Source of the DNA: Acinetobacter sp. NIPH 2699
GTDB lineage: Bacteria > Pseudomonadota > Gammaproteobacteria > Pseudomonadales > Moraxellaceae
Length of the DNA: 64,000 bases
Assembly (NCBI RefSeq): GCF_022549355.1
Contig: NZ_JAKZGL010000001.1
Span: 186,001-250,000, forward strand
Direction: 5' to 3'
In this document: positions 19,586 through 29,321 of the stretch, piece after piece
Layout: each line of letters opens with the position of its first letter
How positions within the stretch are numbered: position 1 is the first letter of the stretch
The notes under the pieces: generated by a model
The model's input: only the letters and a program-made list of their open reading frames with translations
What the model was told of the DNA's origin: nothing
The model's database searches: none
Translations under genes and position numbers: made by a program

Positions 19586-20440
19586 GAAAAGGAAGATGAA
19601 GGCAAATATTATTTTTTTCTTTTTGGTAAATAAATTCAACGCTTGCGCATAATGAGATGGTGCGACACGCTGAATGAGATCTAAAATTTTAGCATCATTT
19701 CCAATCAATACCCGACGCTGATCTTTTCTTACCGCATCTAAGATCACCTTTGCAGCTTCAGTTGGTGGGGTTTTAAGTACCTTATTAAATGCTTTGCTGG
19801 CTTTTGCTGGATTCAATCCCAAAGCGCGAATACTGTCACTCATACGTGCGCTGTTGGCAATATTGGTGCGAATACCCCCCGGATGTACACAGGTTGAACT
19901 GACACCATTCTTCTGCAAATCAAGCTCTTGTCTTAGTGATTCTGTAAAACCACGCACTGCAAATTTAGTGGCATTATATGCACTTTGGGTTGGTTGAGCA
20001 GTTAAACCAAACAGGCTGGAAATGTTAATAATATGCCCATCACCACTTTGTTTTAAATAAGGTAAAAATTCTTTGGTGCCATATACAACACCCCAAAAAT
20101 TAATATTAAAAACCCACTCCATTTCCTCATAGCTCATTCCTTCAACCGTGCTTGCCAGTGCAACACCTGCATTGTTGAAAATGAGATTGATTTTTCCATG
20201 TTCTTTAGCTGTATTTGCAGCCCAATCTTGTACAGCGCTACGATCTATCACATCCAAGGTCGTGAGCGTTACCTTGATTGGATATTGCTTAACCAACTCA
20301 TGTGTTTCTGCCAAGCCCTGTTCATTGACATCACTCAACGCTAAATGTGCGCCTTGCTGAGCCAATAAAATAGCGAGCTGTTGTCCAATCCCTGAACCTG
20401 CACCAGTGATCGCCGCAACTTTTTGATTAAAACTTTTCAT
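19562..20440 (-). CDS. SDR-family NAD(P)-dependent oxidoreductase
   Basis: The predicted protein is 292 residues with classical short-chain dehydrogenase motifs: cofactor-binding GAGSGIGQQ near residue 14, NNAGVA near 90, and the catalytic YNATK near 157. The substrate is unknown. It follows an amidohydrolase gene by 15 bp on the same strand, suggesting one operon. The C-terminus is odd. After TKKKK the frame runs through a seven-A tract (T7 at 19612-19618 on the plus strand) and adds 16 hydrophobic residues that read into the terminator of the convergent gene. One A fewer would give an immediate TAA after TKKKK, at about 276 residues. The extension is probably a homopolymer length change. 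Confidence 0.85.
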   Translation of the reverse strand: MKSFNQKVAAITGAGSGIGQQLAILLAQQGAHLALSDVNEQGLAETHELVKQYPIKVTLTTLDVIDRSAVQDWAANTAKEHGKINLIFNNAGVALASTVEGMSYEEMEWVFNINFWGVVYGTKEFLPYLKQSGDGHIINISSLFGLTAQPTQSAYNATKFAVRGFTESLRQELDLQKNGVSSTCVHPGGIRTNIANSARMSDSIRALGLNPAKASKAFNKVLKTPPTEAAKVILDAVRKDQRRVLIGNDAKILDLIQRVAPSHYAQALNLFTKKKKIIFAFIFLFIHKVPKV

Positions 20441-20455
20441 AACATGACTCTTTGT

Positions 20456-21529
20456 TTAATTGATGTCTAATTGATAAAAATTGGCAGCATTCTGTCTAAA
20501 GATTGAATACATTGCTTGTGTACCATACGGCTGAATGATTGTGATGTAGGCTTGAATTAAGTCCGTTAAACTGGCATTGGGTTTATCCATTGGATAATTA
20601 GAAGCAAACATCACTCGATCTGTACCAAATACTTCAATTGCATGCTGTATCAAAGGTGCTAATAAATGAACCATTTCTGAGATAGTCGCAGTGCGGTTTT
20701 CTTTATAAAATGTATGTCCCAATACAGGCATCATCAGCCCTGATATTTTCGCATTCACATTCGATTGTTCTGCTAAAGCACATAGATCGTTTTGCCATTG
20801 TTTAAATATTACGTCACGTTGAGATGCTGTGTTTCCAGTCTTTTTTCCTACTGCACCAAATAATCCCACAGGTGTTGCAAGGTGATCTACGACAATTCGG
20901 GTCTCTGGAAATTGTTTGGCTAAGGCAGTGATTTCATTTAATTGCGTTGAATAACCCCATGCATCAAAAGATAGATTCATTTTGGCGAGTTGCTCAAATC
21001 CCTTTAAGAATTTTTTAGACTGATATAAATGAGGCGTTTTAGACCAACGATAGATTCTATCATCCTCATGCCAAGCAGCCATCTTTCGGATTCCTCTAAA
21101 CATTGGGCTGGCATCTTGATGTGCTTTTAAAATATCAGCAAATTTTCGACTAGATGGGTCAGCAGTCGCAACAATTGCAGCCAGCTTTAAACCATGTTTT
21201 GAAAACTCTAATTGATTGAGCCAGCGTGTTTCCTCAACAACACCAAAGCCTTTATGATGATGCCAATTGGCTTCAACATGTACCACACTTTCAACATTAA
21301 AACTGCCTAAATCCTGACGATAATGCATTGGTAAATATGGACTTAGTATATGTTCAGTCTTCCCAAGAGTATCCAATAATGGCTTGGGCTTCACCAGACG
21401 AATCACCTTATCCATAAGAGATGGATATTTGCCTAATACTTTAACCAATAGTGCTGCTGAATGTGGTGTGTGATATGGATCCCATTGATGGATATGTGGA
21501 TCGATCATTGCGAAATCTAATTGATTCAT
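20456..21529 (-). CDS. Amidohydrolase-family TIM-barrel hydrolase
   Basis: The 357-residue protein belongs to the amidohydrolase 2 group of metal-dependent hydrolases (lactonase and decarboxylase relatives). The N-terminal metal motif DPHIHQWDP is at about residues 9-17, a conserved VDHLATPVG lies in the middle, and FGTDRVMFASNYPMDKP near the C-terminus carries the late acidic residue. These enzymes hydrolyse sugar lactones or decarboxylate aromatic acids. Sequence does not say which. I chose the ATG at 21529; 21508 is a shorter alternative starting just before the metal motif. The SDR gene follows after 15 bp, suggesting a two-step conversion. A 17-bp palindrome lies about 150 bp upstream. 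Confidence 0.8.
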   Translation of the reverse strand: MNQLDFAMIDPHIHQWDPYHTPHSAALLVKVLGKYPSLMDKVIRLVKPKPLLDTLGKTEHILSPYLPMHYRQDLGSFNVESVVHVEANWHHHKGFGVVEETRWLNQLEFSKHGLKLAAIVATADPSSRKFADILKAHQDASPMFRGIRKMAAWHEDDRIYRWSKTPHLYQSKKFLKGFEQLAKMNLSFDAWGYSTQLNEITALAKQFPETRIVVDHLATPVGLFGAVGKKTGNTASQRDVIFKQWQNDLCALAEQSNVNAKISGLMMPVLGHTFYKENRTATISEMVHLLAPLIQHAIEVFGTDRVMFASNYPMDKPNASLTDLIQAYITIIQPYGTQAMYSIFRQNAANFYQLDIN

Positions 21530-21680
21530 TTTTCTACTCAATTGAATACACATAAACGTATATTTGTATTTTTTCATCCAAAAAAGATTTTCAGTTCTTT
21601 GCTGATGACAATCTGTATCGTATTTTTCGAGCTTACAAAAATATTAGATATGCATGAAATGATTTTTTCTAATGATTAAA

Positions 21681-21697
21681 TATGAATTTAATTCATA
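21681..21697. promoter_or_regulatory. Palindrome upstream of amidohydrolase-SDR pair
   Basis: TATGAATT-T-AATTCATA is a perfect 17-bp palindrome in the 284-bp gap upstream of the amidohydrolase start at 21529. It has the size and symmetry of a dimeric repressor site. No regulator gene is adjacent, and the region is AT-rich, so chance is possible. Confidence 0.35.
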
Positions 21698-21813
21698 ATC
21701 AAAACAAGGTTTGTACCTTTTAATTGTTAAAATTATTTTTTTAAATACTCATGATCTCAAAGCACTCGACTGCTCAATGAATATCATCTTGCAGCCAAGT
21801 GTATTGAAGATTA

Positions 21814-24015
21814 CTAGCTTATAGCTACTGCATTTGCACGTGCTTTATGCAGTTTCTTATAGCTATCAATTAACCGAAGATGACGATCAAGGCCTTCAAG
21901 TTTCATACTGGTCGGTGTCAAACCATAAAAACGTACTTTGCCTTCGACTGAACCAATCACCGCATTCATACGCTCATCACCAAACATACGACGGAAGTTA
22001 CGATCGTAATCAACCAACTCCATTTCATCATCGAGAATGACTTCTAAAACAACGTTCATGCATTGATAGAACAAGCCACGCTCTACAGTATTGGTGTTGT
22101 ATTGTAAGAACGTTTCAACCAGTTCTTTGGCTTCTTCAAATTGCTGCAAAGCAAGGTTGATTAATAATTTTAATTCAAGAAGCGTGAGCTGCCCCCACAC
22201 CGTATTGTCATCGAATTCAATTCCGATCAGTGTGGTGATTTCAGTATAATCATCCAGTTCACATTCTTCTAAACGTTCAAGCAATGCTTCAAGTTGCTCA
22301 TCATGCAAGCGATGTAAGTTCAGAATATCTTCACGGAACAATAAAGCTTTGTTGGTGTTATCCCAAACCAAATCTTCTACCAGATAAATTTCTGAATAAT
22401 CAGGCACTAGAATACGACAAGCCGTTGCACCTAAATGCTCATATACGGCCATGTAGACTTCTTTGCCCATTTCTTCAAGGATGCCAAACAGTTCTGCGGC
22501 TTCATCGGCATTAGAATTTTCACCAGCATTGGTAAAATCCCACTCGACAAAGTCATAATCTGATTTGGCACTAAAGAATCGCCAAGACACTAAACCACTT
22601 GAATCAATGAAGTGTTCAACAAAATTATTTGGTTCTGTCACTGCATTACTTTGGAAGGTCGGTTGAGGTAAATCATTTAGACCTTCAAAGCTGCGGCCTT
22701 GTAATAACTCAGTCAAACTACGCTCTAACGCAACTTCAAAGCTTGGATGAGCACCAAACGAAGCAAACACCCCACCAGTACGTGGATTCATCAAAGTCAC
22801 ACACATGACTGGGAATTGACCACCTAGAGAGGCATCTTTGACTAATACAGGAAAACCTTGCTCTTCAAGTCCTTGAATACCTGCCACAATACTTGGATAT
22901 TTCGCTAATACCTCTTCTGGTACGTCAGGTAAGGTGATCTCACCTTCTAAGATTTCACGTTTTACTGCACGTTCAAAAATCTCAGACAAACATTGCACTT
23001 GCGCTTCTTCTAAAGTATTCCCTGCGCTCATACCATTACTTAAGTATAAGTTTTCAATCAGATTTGATGGGAAATAAACCGTCTCACCATCAGATTGACG
23101 CACAAATGGAAGTGAACAGATACCACGCTCAATATTACCTGAGTTGGTATCATACAAATGTGTACCCAGTAACTCATCATCAGGGTTATAAACTTCTAGG
23201 CAATATTCATCTAGAATTTCTGTTGGCAATTCGCCATTTGGACCTGGTTTAAACCACTTTTCATCTGGATAATGCACAAATTCTGCATTGGCAATTTCCT
23301 CTCCCCAAAACTGATCGTTATAGAAAAAATTACAATTTAAACGTTCAATGAACTCACCGAGTGCTGAAGCCAAAGCGCTTTCTTTGGTCGAACCTTTGCC
23401 ATTGGTAAAACACATTGGGGATTGTGCATCACGAATATGTAAAGACCAAACATTAGGCACAATGTTACGCCATGATGCAATTTCAATCTTCATACCCAAA
23501 CCAGCCAAAATACTCGACATATTGGCAATGGTTTCTTCTAGCGGCAGATCCTTACCTGCAATATAGGTACTACTGTCTGAGGCAAGACTCGGCATAAGTA
23601 AAGCTTGTGCATCTGCATCAATACTTTCGACTTCTTCAATAATAAATTCTGGGCCAGTTTGTATGACCTTTTTAACCGTACAACGGTCGATTGAACGCAA
23701 GATACCTTGACGATCTTTTTCTGAAATATCAGCAGGTAATTCGACCTGAATTTTAAAAATTTGTTTGTAGCGGTTTTCAGGATCAACAATATTGTTTTGC
23801 GATAAACGAATATTGTCGGTCGGGATATCACGCGCAGCGCAGTAAACTTTGACAAAGTAAGCTGCACATAATGCCGAAGACGCTAAAAAATAGTCAAATG
23901 GACCTGGTGCTGAACCGTCACCTTTATAGCGGATCGGTTGATCTGCAATTACTGTAAAGTCATCGAACTTGGCTTCTTGACGAAGATTGTCGAGATAATT
24001 AACTTTGATTTCCAT
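21814..24015 (-). CDS. OsmC-YcaO fusion protein
   Basis: This 733-residue protein joins an OsmC-like domain (about residues 1-135) to a YcaO domain (about 150-560) and a helical C-terminal region. The OsmC part keeps both redox cysteines, C50 in SSALCAAYF and C112 in DRCTVKK. The YcaO part shows the ATP-binding acidic pattern in KESALASALGEFIERLNC (about 211-228) and EAQVQCLSEIFERAV. YcaO enzymes use ATP to phosphorylate amide backbones; E. coli YcaO aids beta-methylthiolation of ribosomal protein S12 by RimO. I start it at 24015, preceded by AGGTG, instead of the longer ATG at 24060. It stands alone, with its own promoter. No precursor-peptide gene is visible nearby. Confidence 0.85.
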   Translation of the reverse strand: MEIKVNYLDNLRQEAKFDDFTVIADQPIRYKGDGSAPGPFDYFLASSALCAAYFVKVYCAARDIPTDNIRLSQNNIVDPENRYKQIFKIQVELPADISEKDRQGILRSIDRCTVKKVIQTGPEFIIEEVESIDADAQALLMPSLASDSSTYIAGKDLPLEETIANMSSILAGLGMKIEIASWRNIVPNVWSLHIRDAQSPMCFTNGKGSTKESALASALGEFIERLNCNFFYNDQFWGEEIANAEFVHYPDEKWFKPGPNGELPTEILDEYCLEVYNPDDELLGTHLYDTNSGNIERGICSLPFVRQSDGETVYFPSNLIENLYLSNGMSAGNTLEEAQVQCLSEIFERAVKREILEGEITLPDVPEEVLAKYPSIVAGIQGLEEQGFPVLVKDASLGGQFPVMCVTLMNPRTGGVFASFGAHPSFEVALERSLTELLQGRSFEGLNDLPQPTFQSNAVTEPNNFVEHFIDSSGLVSWRFFSAKSDYDFVEWDFTNAGENSNADEAAELFGILEEMGKEVYMAVYEHLGATACRILVPDYSEIYLVEDLVWDNTNKALLFREDILNLHRLHDEQLEALLERLEECELDDYTEITTLIGIEFDDNTVWGQLTLLELKLLINLALQQFEEAKELVETFLQYNTNTVERGLFYQCMNVVLEVILDDEMELVDYDRNFRRMFGDERMNAVIGSVEGKVRFYGLTPTSMKLEGLDRHLRLIDSYKKLHKARANAVAIS

Positions 24016-24323
24016 GCAGACACCTAAATTTTCTTGTATGTCAGTAGCAACACACAACACTTAAAACTATTTAATAGATAAGTCGAATCACAGATAAGAA
24101 ATTGACTTAAAAAAGATTGGCTAGAGTCATTCGATCATCATACCGAACATGAACTTTAGTCATAATGGGCGCTATTATAGAAGTATTTTTTGTAATTGAT
24201 AACTTTTGTCTGTTTTTCTACTGGATTTAGAAAGATTGGCTTAAAAATACGCCATATTGAAGCATTTTAAATAGAAAATATGACTGTTCAATAAAAATAT
24301 TTCCCAGTCATTTTTATTTAGGG
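24016..24323 (-). promoter_or_regulatory. Promoter region of the osmC-ycaO gene
   Basis: This 308-bp gap has no gene. On the minus strand it holds a promoter candidate: TTATCA (24197-24202), a 17-bp spacer and a perfect TATAAT (24174-24179), giving a leader of about 155 nt before the ATG at 24015. Near 24281-24310 a weak TGACTG/CAGTCA hairpin with flanking A/T runs may end the upstream minus-strand operon that stops at 24324. Confidence 0.55.
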
Positions 24324-25496
24324 TCAAATTCTGCCGACCTCAAGATAAGGGATTAAGCGATTGTCAAAATTTGGACGTGGATCAGCCTCAAAACTAATAA
24401 AACCATGCATTCCAGTCAATCGTTCCCCTTTATAGAACTGATTAAGTTGATAGCGCGGATCTTTATGCGATAGCGTGAAACTGATGGCACCAATCCCCAG
24501 TTGTTTTGATCTTAGATATGCATCAGCAAGCATTTGATGATGCAAAGCAAGTGCTTCTGGGTGGCACAATAACGTATGCAACACATGATATTTCAAAGAT
24601 TCCCCTCGCTTAGGCAAAGGCATACTTTTGCTGAACAGGGTACTGAGATTATAAATGGGTCTGAGTACACCGATCATTGGACTGTAATGTAATATCTTGG
24701 TTTGTTTGAATGTATGTTGATCCCATAATCCAAACATGCCAACAATTTTGTCATTCTGAAAATAAAGAAGAAAATCCGATAATTTTATGCCAGCAAAATA
24801 ACGATGACCGTGTTGCAATTCTTCAAAATTATAAGCAGGGATAAAATTATAATAATGTGACATCTCAGCAATAAAGTGGTTCATGGCCTGTATATGTTCT
24901 GGTTTGGCAATGCAAGATTGGATCTGCATCATGTCCGTATGATTCGGGCTTGAATCATTCAGAAAAGCAATTATTTTTCTTTTTGTTCCAAGATTTGTCA
25001 GCGTTAATGTCTCAATGAGTCCTTCATCATAATAATCAGGCATACCTGTTTTAGGTGTTTGTATTGCGGCTCGAGCGGCATGATTGTCATCAAAAATAAT
25101 CATTTGACTAAAATTTGGCGCATGCATATTTTCTTTCACATGCACACCTAAAACTTTAACTAAAGATTTTCCACGATAATGCTGATCGACTCGCAAATCG
25201 CTGGCATATCTAAAGTTTTGTACTTCACGATTGACATAACATGGACGATAACCATTGCTATAACATGCGACTTTTTTCTGACTTACAGTGTCTTCAATAA
25301 CAACATGTAATTTGTGTTTATACAGAATGTCTGAGGCTTTAAAATAGCTTGGCTCACGTTGAAAACTGATTTGAACACCTTTGGTTGTCATTGGAACAGC
25401 AATCAACGCTCTTAAAGCGTCGTCATCTTCTAGCGTTGCTTCCCGAGTAATGAGATGATCTTTTTCAGGCTGTTGTGAAGGGGTGCTTAGTTTCAT
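24324..25496 (-). CDS. Tandem GNAT-fold acyltransferase of the GH3-Emr locus
   Basis: The 390-residue protein looks like two GNAT N-acyltransferase-type halves. The first (about residues 15-180) has ITREATLEDDDALRALI and RVDQHYRGKSLVKVLG, which resembles the acetyl-CoA pyrophosphate-binding R/Q-x-x-G-x-G/A region. The second (about 200-385) has a GNAT-like core with FLLYFQNDKIVGMFGLWDQ. It is the last gene of the minus-strand array, and its ATG overlaps the TolC-like gene stop as ATGA. By context it should acylate a small molecule made and exported by the locus. Substrate and acyl donor are unknown, and the fold assignment is from pattern only. Confidence 0.6.
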   Translation of the reverse strand: MKLSTPSQQPEKDHLITREATLEDDDALRALIAVPMTTKGVQISFQREPSYFKASDILYKHKLHVVIEDTVSQKKVACYSNGYRPCYVNREVQNFRYASDLRVDQHYRGKSLVKVLGVHVKENMHAPNFSQMIIFDDNHAARAAIQTPKTGMPDYYDEGLIETLTLTNLGTKRKIIAFLNDSSPNHTDMMQIQSCIAKPEHIQAMNHFIAEMSHYYNFIPAYNFEELQHGHRYFAGIKLSDFLLYFQNDKIVGMFGLWDQHTFKQTKILHYSPMIGVLRPIYNLSTLFSKSMPLPKRGESLKYHVLHTLLCHPEALALHHQMLADAYLRSKQLGIGAISFTLSHKDPRYQLNQFYKGERLTGMHGFISFEADPRPNFDNRLIPYLEVGRI

Positions 25497-26836
25497 TGTT
25501 GATTCACCTGTTCAGGATATGAATTAGACACCAAATGATTTAGCTCGCCCATGTGGTCTAATAACTGGTAAACAAATACGATTTCATCTTGTTCATTGAC
25601 GATTTTCTGAGTTTGAACATCTAACAATTTTTGCTCGGTATTGAGTAAATCAAAGGTTGTTTTAGTCCCGATTTCAAATTCTTTCCGTGTATAGAGCAAT
25701 GCAATTTCCGCTGCATCTATTGCATTTTTTAGCGCATTTTTATTTTGACGAATACTTAAAAGTTGTGCGTAAGTTGTTTGCGCACGTTGATTCAAATCCA
25801 ATTCAAGGCTTCTAATTTTCTGATTGGCCAAGTCCACATCTGTTTGTGCTTTTCGCACATTGGCACGATTTAGACCATCATCATATAACGGCACATTTAA
25901 CTGAACACCCACCATATAATTGTTACTTTCTGAGCCAATATAACTCGCTTCTTCTTGTTTCCCAGCACGACTCGTCAACATGATCGTTGGCCATAACTCA
26001 CGTTTTGTTAAGGCAAATTGTTTCTCTGCCGCTTGCTTTTCATACTTGGCTTGGATTAACGCTGGATGATTTTTGGTTTTTGATAGAATGTCATCTAAAT
26101 TATTTATCAGATTGGGTGCTTGATTGATTGCAACCAAATGATCAGCTCGAACACCTGTCACTTGATAAAATTGCGCCTCGCTAATGCTGAGACTTGATTG
26201 TGCTTGAGTAACATCTGCTTGTCCTTGTGCGACTTGTGCTAAGACTTGAGCCAAATCTGCACGGGTAATCATGCCAACATCAAAGCGCCGTTGCGATTCA
26301 AAAAGTGATCGCTGTAGATTAGAAAGTGTTTTTTTTCTAAGTGCTAAAATCGACTGTTTTTTGAGTACATCAGTATAGACCATCACCGTATTTAAAATCG
26401 TTTCTGATCGTCGATCTGAGAATGCATGTGTTTGTGCAGAAAGCTGACTTTTGGCTGCATCCACACCCAAACGATGACGACCCGATGTGTAAATCGGATA
26501 ATCCATCTGTAATTGTAAGCTACGACCATGCCTATTTCCCTCTGTCGGAAATAAAACGGTCGTAGGTGTTTCTATTTTTTCATAGTCGAGCTGACCAACC
26601 AGATTGACTTTTAGCCCATCTCTTTGTTTTGCCTGTTCAAGCATGGCTGTGGACTGATTCACGCTTAAACGACTCATTTCTAGTTGGCTTTCATGTTTTA
26701 GACTTGCACTCAATGCTTGATCTAAGGTCATCGCATTGACTGCACTCGTTATAAAAAAAATGCTGATATACATCAAAGAATGAAATTTTAAAATTCGCTT
26801 TTTGAACTGCTGCACCCGACGCCCTCTTTTTTTCAT
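25493..26836 (-). CDS. TolC-family outer-membrane efflux channel
   Basis: The 447-residue protein starts with a basic segment and a hydrophobic signal peptide ending near SAVNA, followed by MTLDQALSASLKHESQLEMS, the usual start of the outer-membrane factor domain. Two repeat halves with long helices and alanine/glutamine-rich coiled-coil segments follow (SLFESQRRFDVGMITRADLA in the first, YTRKEFEIGTKTTFDLLNTE in the second), which is the TolC signature. It would be the trimeric outer-membrane duct for the EmrA/EmrB-like pair of the same locus. Both ends overlap neighbours by four bases (ATGA), so it is translated together with the GH3 and tandem-GNAT genes. Confidence 0.88.
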   Translation of the reverse strand: MKKRGRRVQQFKKRILKFHSLMYISIFFITSAVNAMTLDQALSASLKHESQLEMSRLSVNQSTAMLEQAKQRDGLKVNLVGQLDYEKIETPTTVLFPTEGNRHGRSLQLQMDYPIYTSGRHRLGVDAAKSQLSAQTHAFSDRRSETILNTVMVYTDVLKKQSILALRKKTLSNLQRSLFESQRRFDVGMITRADLAQVLAQVAQGQADVTQAQSSLSISEAQFYQVTGVRADHLVAINQAPNLINNLDDILSKTKNHPALIQAKYEKQAAEKQFALTKRELWPTIMLTSRAGKQEEASYIGSESNNYMVGVQLNVPLYDDGLNRANVRKAQTDVDLANQKIRSLELDLNQRAQTTYAQLLSIRQNKNALKNAIDAAEIALLYTRKEFEIGTKTTFDLLNTEQKLLDVQTQKIVNEQDEIVFVYQLLDHMGELNHLVSNSYPEQVNQQ

Positions 26837-28419
26837 AGCTGTTCCAAACTATTCAAGCTAACTTTCTTCAGAGGTTCTGGCTTAATATTTCCTTCAATAA
26901 TGCCATCAAACATCACCAGCTTCTTATAAGCATTCCAACCATTTTTTGCCTGTCGAATCTGAGGTTGATCTAACTGCCCTAAATTACGTGCCAATTCATA
27001 ATGAAAATTTTGACGTAACCAACTATCGATATAGTCATGATCAACGCTGTGATCAATATCCCCTTCAAACAATACGCAATAAAACGGTTTAACTTGCTGC
27101 TGAGTATCAATCGCGAGTAACGAAATCGCTTTAGAATCCGTTTGATTTAAATGAGATAAAAGCTGTTGTGCTGTTTCAGGTGCTAGCTTTTCACCCACCA
27201 AGTCAACACCAAAACGACGCCCTTGAAACTCAAAACACGGAATTTGATCCAAGAAACCAGTCACGATTAAGCAATCATCCAAACAATATCGCAGTAAACC
27301 ATTACCTGAGCTAATGATTGGACTCACCACATCCCCAAGTTTTAATTGCCATGATGGAATAATCTTTCCTTGTTTTTCACCTTCTAAATATTCAAATTCA
27401 TAAAAATGACTTTGATAAGCAAGTGGATACTGATCAGTATAAGGAATCGTAACCCCGCCTTCGGTCGCCCACAAACCTTTACCTTCAAACTGCACAGCAG
27501 GCAGTCTTTGTCGTAGTTGATCAGCCCAAGCTTTTGAGCCTGCGGTATCCCAACTAGACACTAAACTGAGTTTTGGCCATAAGGCTTTAAAATCAATTTT
27601 GTCACCATCGGAGCAGCGAATGAGACACTCAGCACTTGCTGGACTATGCGGTGCATCTACCTGCTTCAAGGACAACTGACGTGCTCCCCATGAACCGCTA
27701 TATAATACTTCTGCGACGTCTTGTTGCATCGCTTCTAGTCGATCTAGCAACTGCAAAGCAAAGGTCGGACTCCACACTGAAATCATGGCTAAATTACGGT
27801 TAGCGACCAAATAACAAATCGTAGCGAACAAAGCATCATCTGCATTTGCTGCAAATGCGATATTGCTCGGAACAGCTTGGGTAAACTTGGATAAAATACG
27901 TTTTCCGATACCAAGTAATGCACTGTCATCATTTAAATTTTTATCTTTTAACACTTCGCGTTGACTTTCTGGCAACCATGAAACAGACCAATAATGAGTA
28001 CCCGATTTTAATTGCGGGCATTTACGGTACATACTGGCTAACCAAGGCGTAATGGCATGATCGAGTTCATCCAAGAATGCTTGGGTATAAGGAATAAATT
28101 TGATTTGTTCACTAGAACCGCTGGTCGGTTGAAAACGAATCAATTTGCTACTTGAAAGTGAAGATTTCTCTTCTCGATAAAGCCGAATATCTTCTCGCCA
28201 TGCGCTATATCGCGTTGTGGGAAAAGTCGCTACAAAGTGTTCATAATCTTTGATTTCTTTTTGTTTCGCTAAAGTCGAGGACTGCAAAATTGCACTCAAA
28301 ATTTGGCGCTGTGTGGCTTCAAGATCATTAAAACCTTTTTTAAACTTTTGATCTGCGATATGGCACCATTGGTTTAAAATAAAATGCGATCCAGAAGTCA
28401 GCCATGCTTGACAACTCAT
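26833..28419 (-). CDS. GH3-family acyl-adenylating amide synthetase
   Basis: This 528-residue protein belongs to the GH3 family, named from plant auxin-response proteins that adenylate a carboxylic acid and couple it to an amino acid. The adenylation P-loop is FQPTSGSSEQIKFIP (residues 97-110, with TSGSS at 99-103). A GH3-like tail motif LRYCLDDCLIVTGF is near residue 385, and YEFEYLEGE near 345. Bacterial GH3 proteins are sparsely characterised. No signal peptide is present, so it is cytoplasmic. It is coupled by ATGA overlaps to an acyltransferase upstream and a TolC channel downstream, indicating synthesis of an exported amide or ester conjugate. Product unknown. Confidence 0.82.
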   Translation of the reverse strand: MSCQAWLTSGSHFILNQWCHIADQKFKKGFNDLEATQRQILSAILQSSTLAKQKEIKDYEHFVATFPTTRYSAWREDIRLYREEKSSLSSSKLIRFQPTSGSSEQIKFIPYTQAFLDELDHAITPWLASMYRKCPQLKSGTHYWSVSWLPESQREVLKDKNLNDDSALLGIGKRILSKFTQAVPSNIAFAANADDALFATICYLVANRNLAMISVWSPTFALQLLDRLEAMQQDVAEVLYSGSWGARQLSLKQVDAPHSPASAECLIRCSDGDKIDFKALWPKLSLVSSWDTAGSKAWADQLRQRLPAVQFEGKGLWATEGGVTIPYTDQYPLAYQSHFYEFEYLEGEKQGKIIPSWQLKLGDVVSPIISSGNGLLRYCLDDCLIVTGFLDQIPCFEFQGRRFGVDLVGEKLAPETAQQLLSHLNQTDSKAISLLAIDTQQQVKPFYCVLFEGDIDHSVDHDYIDSWLRQNFHYELARNLGQLDQPQIRQAKNGWNAYKKLVMFDGIIEGNIKPEPLKKVSLNSLEQL

Positions 28420-29237
28420 TTACTGGCTCCTATTTGGCGGGTTTGTGAGGTCATCATTGCATCATATCGCCCTTTGCTGATCGGTTTAGTGATTAGCTTT
28501 GCAGGAAAACGTGCTAGATCTTTCCAACCCAAACGTCCGATACAAGGCAATTCTGTCCCCATTGTCCAAGTTGGATTTCTCTGTTCAAAAAATTCTATTT
28601 TGGGATTCCTCACTTTCATTTCTTCAGTGATTGGTGCGACCTCGCCTTTTAACGGTTGGTAATCATCACCGAAGTTCAATAAGCCAATTTCTTTGTCATA
28701 ATATTCACCAAAGAAATTCTCACAGTAATGTTCTATCACCGCAGATAAATGTTGGTTTTCATCCATAATATTGGGGTAATATACATAATAGTTATTCGCC
28801 AATAATAAATATGTTTTATAACCTTTAGATATCAATAACCAATACAGCTCATTAAATGGATATTTAACTCTTAATTTCATGATGAGCTTTAACATTGTAT
28901 TTTGCAGGGTACGTGTGCCCCAATATTCTCTTAGAATAACCGTATCACCACTAAAGAGAACGGTATAATCTTTACCTTCAAAATAGAAATGCTGGACAAC
29001 AACCGTTGAAAAACCAACAATTTCATTACTTTCTTTATTGAAAATTAATATGGCACCACTTTTCTTTTTAAAATCTTCAACAAAGACTGAAAATTTGGTA
29101 TTTTCATAATATCGCTCATAAATTGAATACATTGTCTTCAATTTATCAGTATCAACTTTCTCTTTTTCAATGTACAGGCCATAAGTAGTTTCTTTATTGT
29201 TTAACTTAGAAATTAACTTATATGTTGTCTTAATCAT
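28416..29237 (-). CDS. GNAT-like acyltransferase, first gene of the GH3 subset
   Basis: The 273-residue protein has no close family I can name. The middle contains a GNAT-like pattern: FSVFVEDFKKKSGAILIF followed by NEIVGFSTVVVQHFYF (paired strands), a helix starting at WGTRTLQNTMLKLIMKLR where acyl-CoA would bind, and YWLLISKGYKTYLLLANNY. N-acyl amino acid and homoserine lactone synthases share such a fold, so acyl transfer is plausible. The gene is more A/T- and Lys/Tyr-rich than its neighbours, hinting at separate origin. I prefer the ATG at 29237 (AAAGG upstream) over an in-frame GTG at 29258. Its stop overlaps the GH3 start as ATGA. Confidence 0.5.
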   Translation of the reverse strand: MIKTTYKLISKLNNKETTYGLYIEKEKVDTDKLKTMYSIYERYYENTKFSVFVEDFKKKSGAILIFNKESNEIVGFSTVVVQHFYFEGKDYTVLFSGDTVILREYWGTRTLQNTMLKLIMKLRVKYPFNELYWLLISKGYKTYLLLANNYYVYYPNIMDENQHLSAVIEHYCENFFGEYYDKEIGLLNFGDDYQPLKGEVAPITEEMKVRNPKIEFFEQRNPTWTMGTELPCIGRLGWKDLARFPAKLITKPISKGRYDAMMTSQTRQIGASK

Positions 29238-29321
29238 AGTTCTAACCTTTATATTCACTCATAAGTATTCTTGTCCCCAAGACATCTCGATACTTATATA
29301 ACTATTATTTTTATTTAAAGA

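Noticed and set aside
21814-24015. YcaO protein as part of a RiPP cluster
   Set aside because: No precursor peptide, E1-like partner, dehydrogenase or dedicated protease nearby; the neighbouring GH3/Emr array is separated by a promoter gap.
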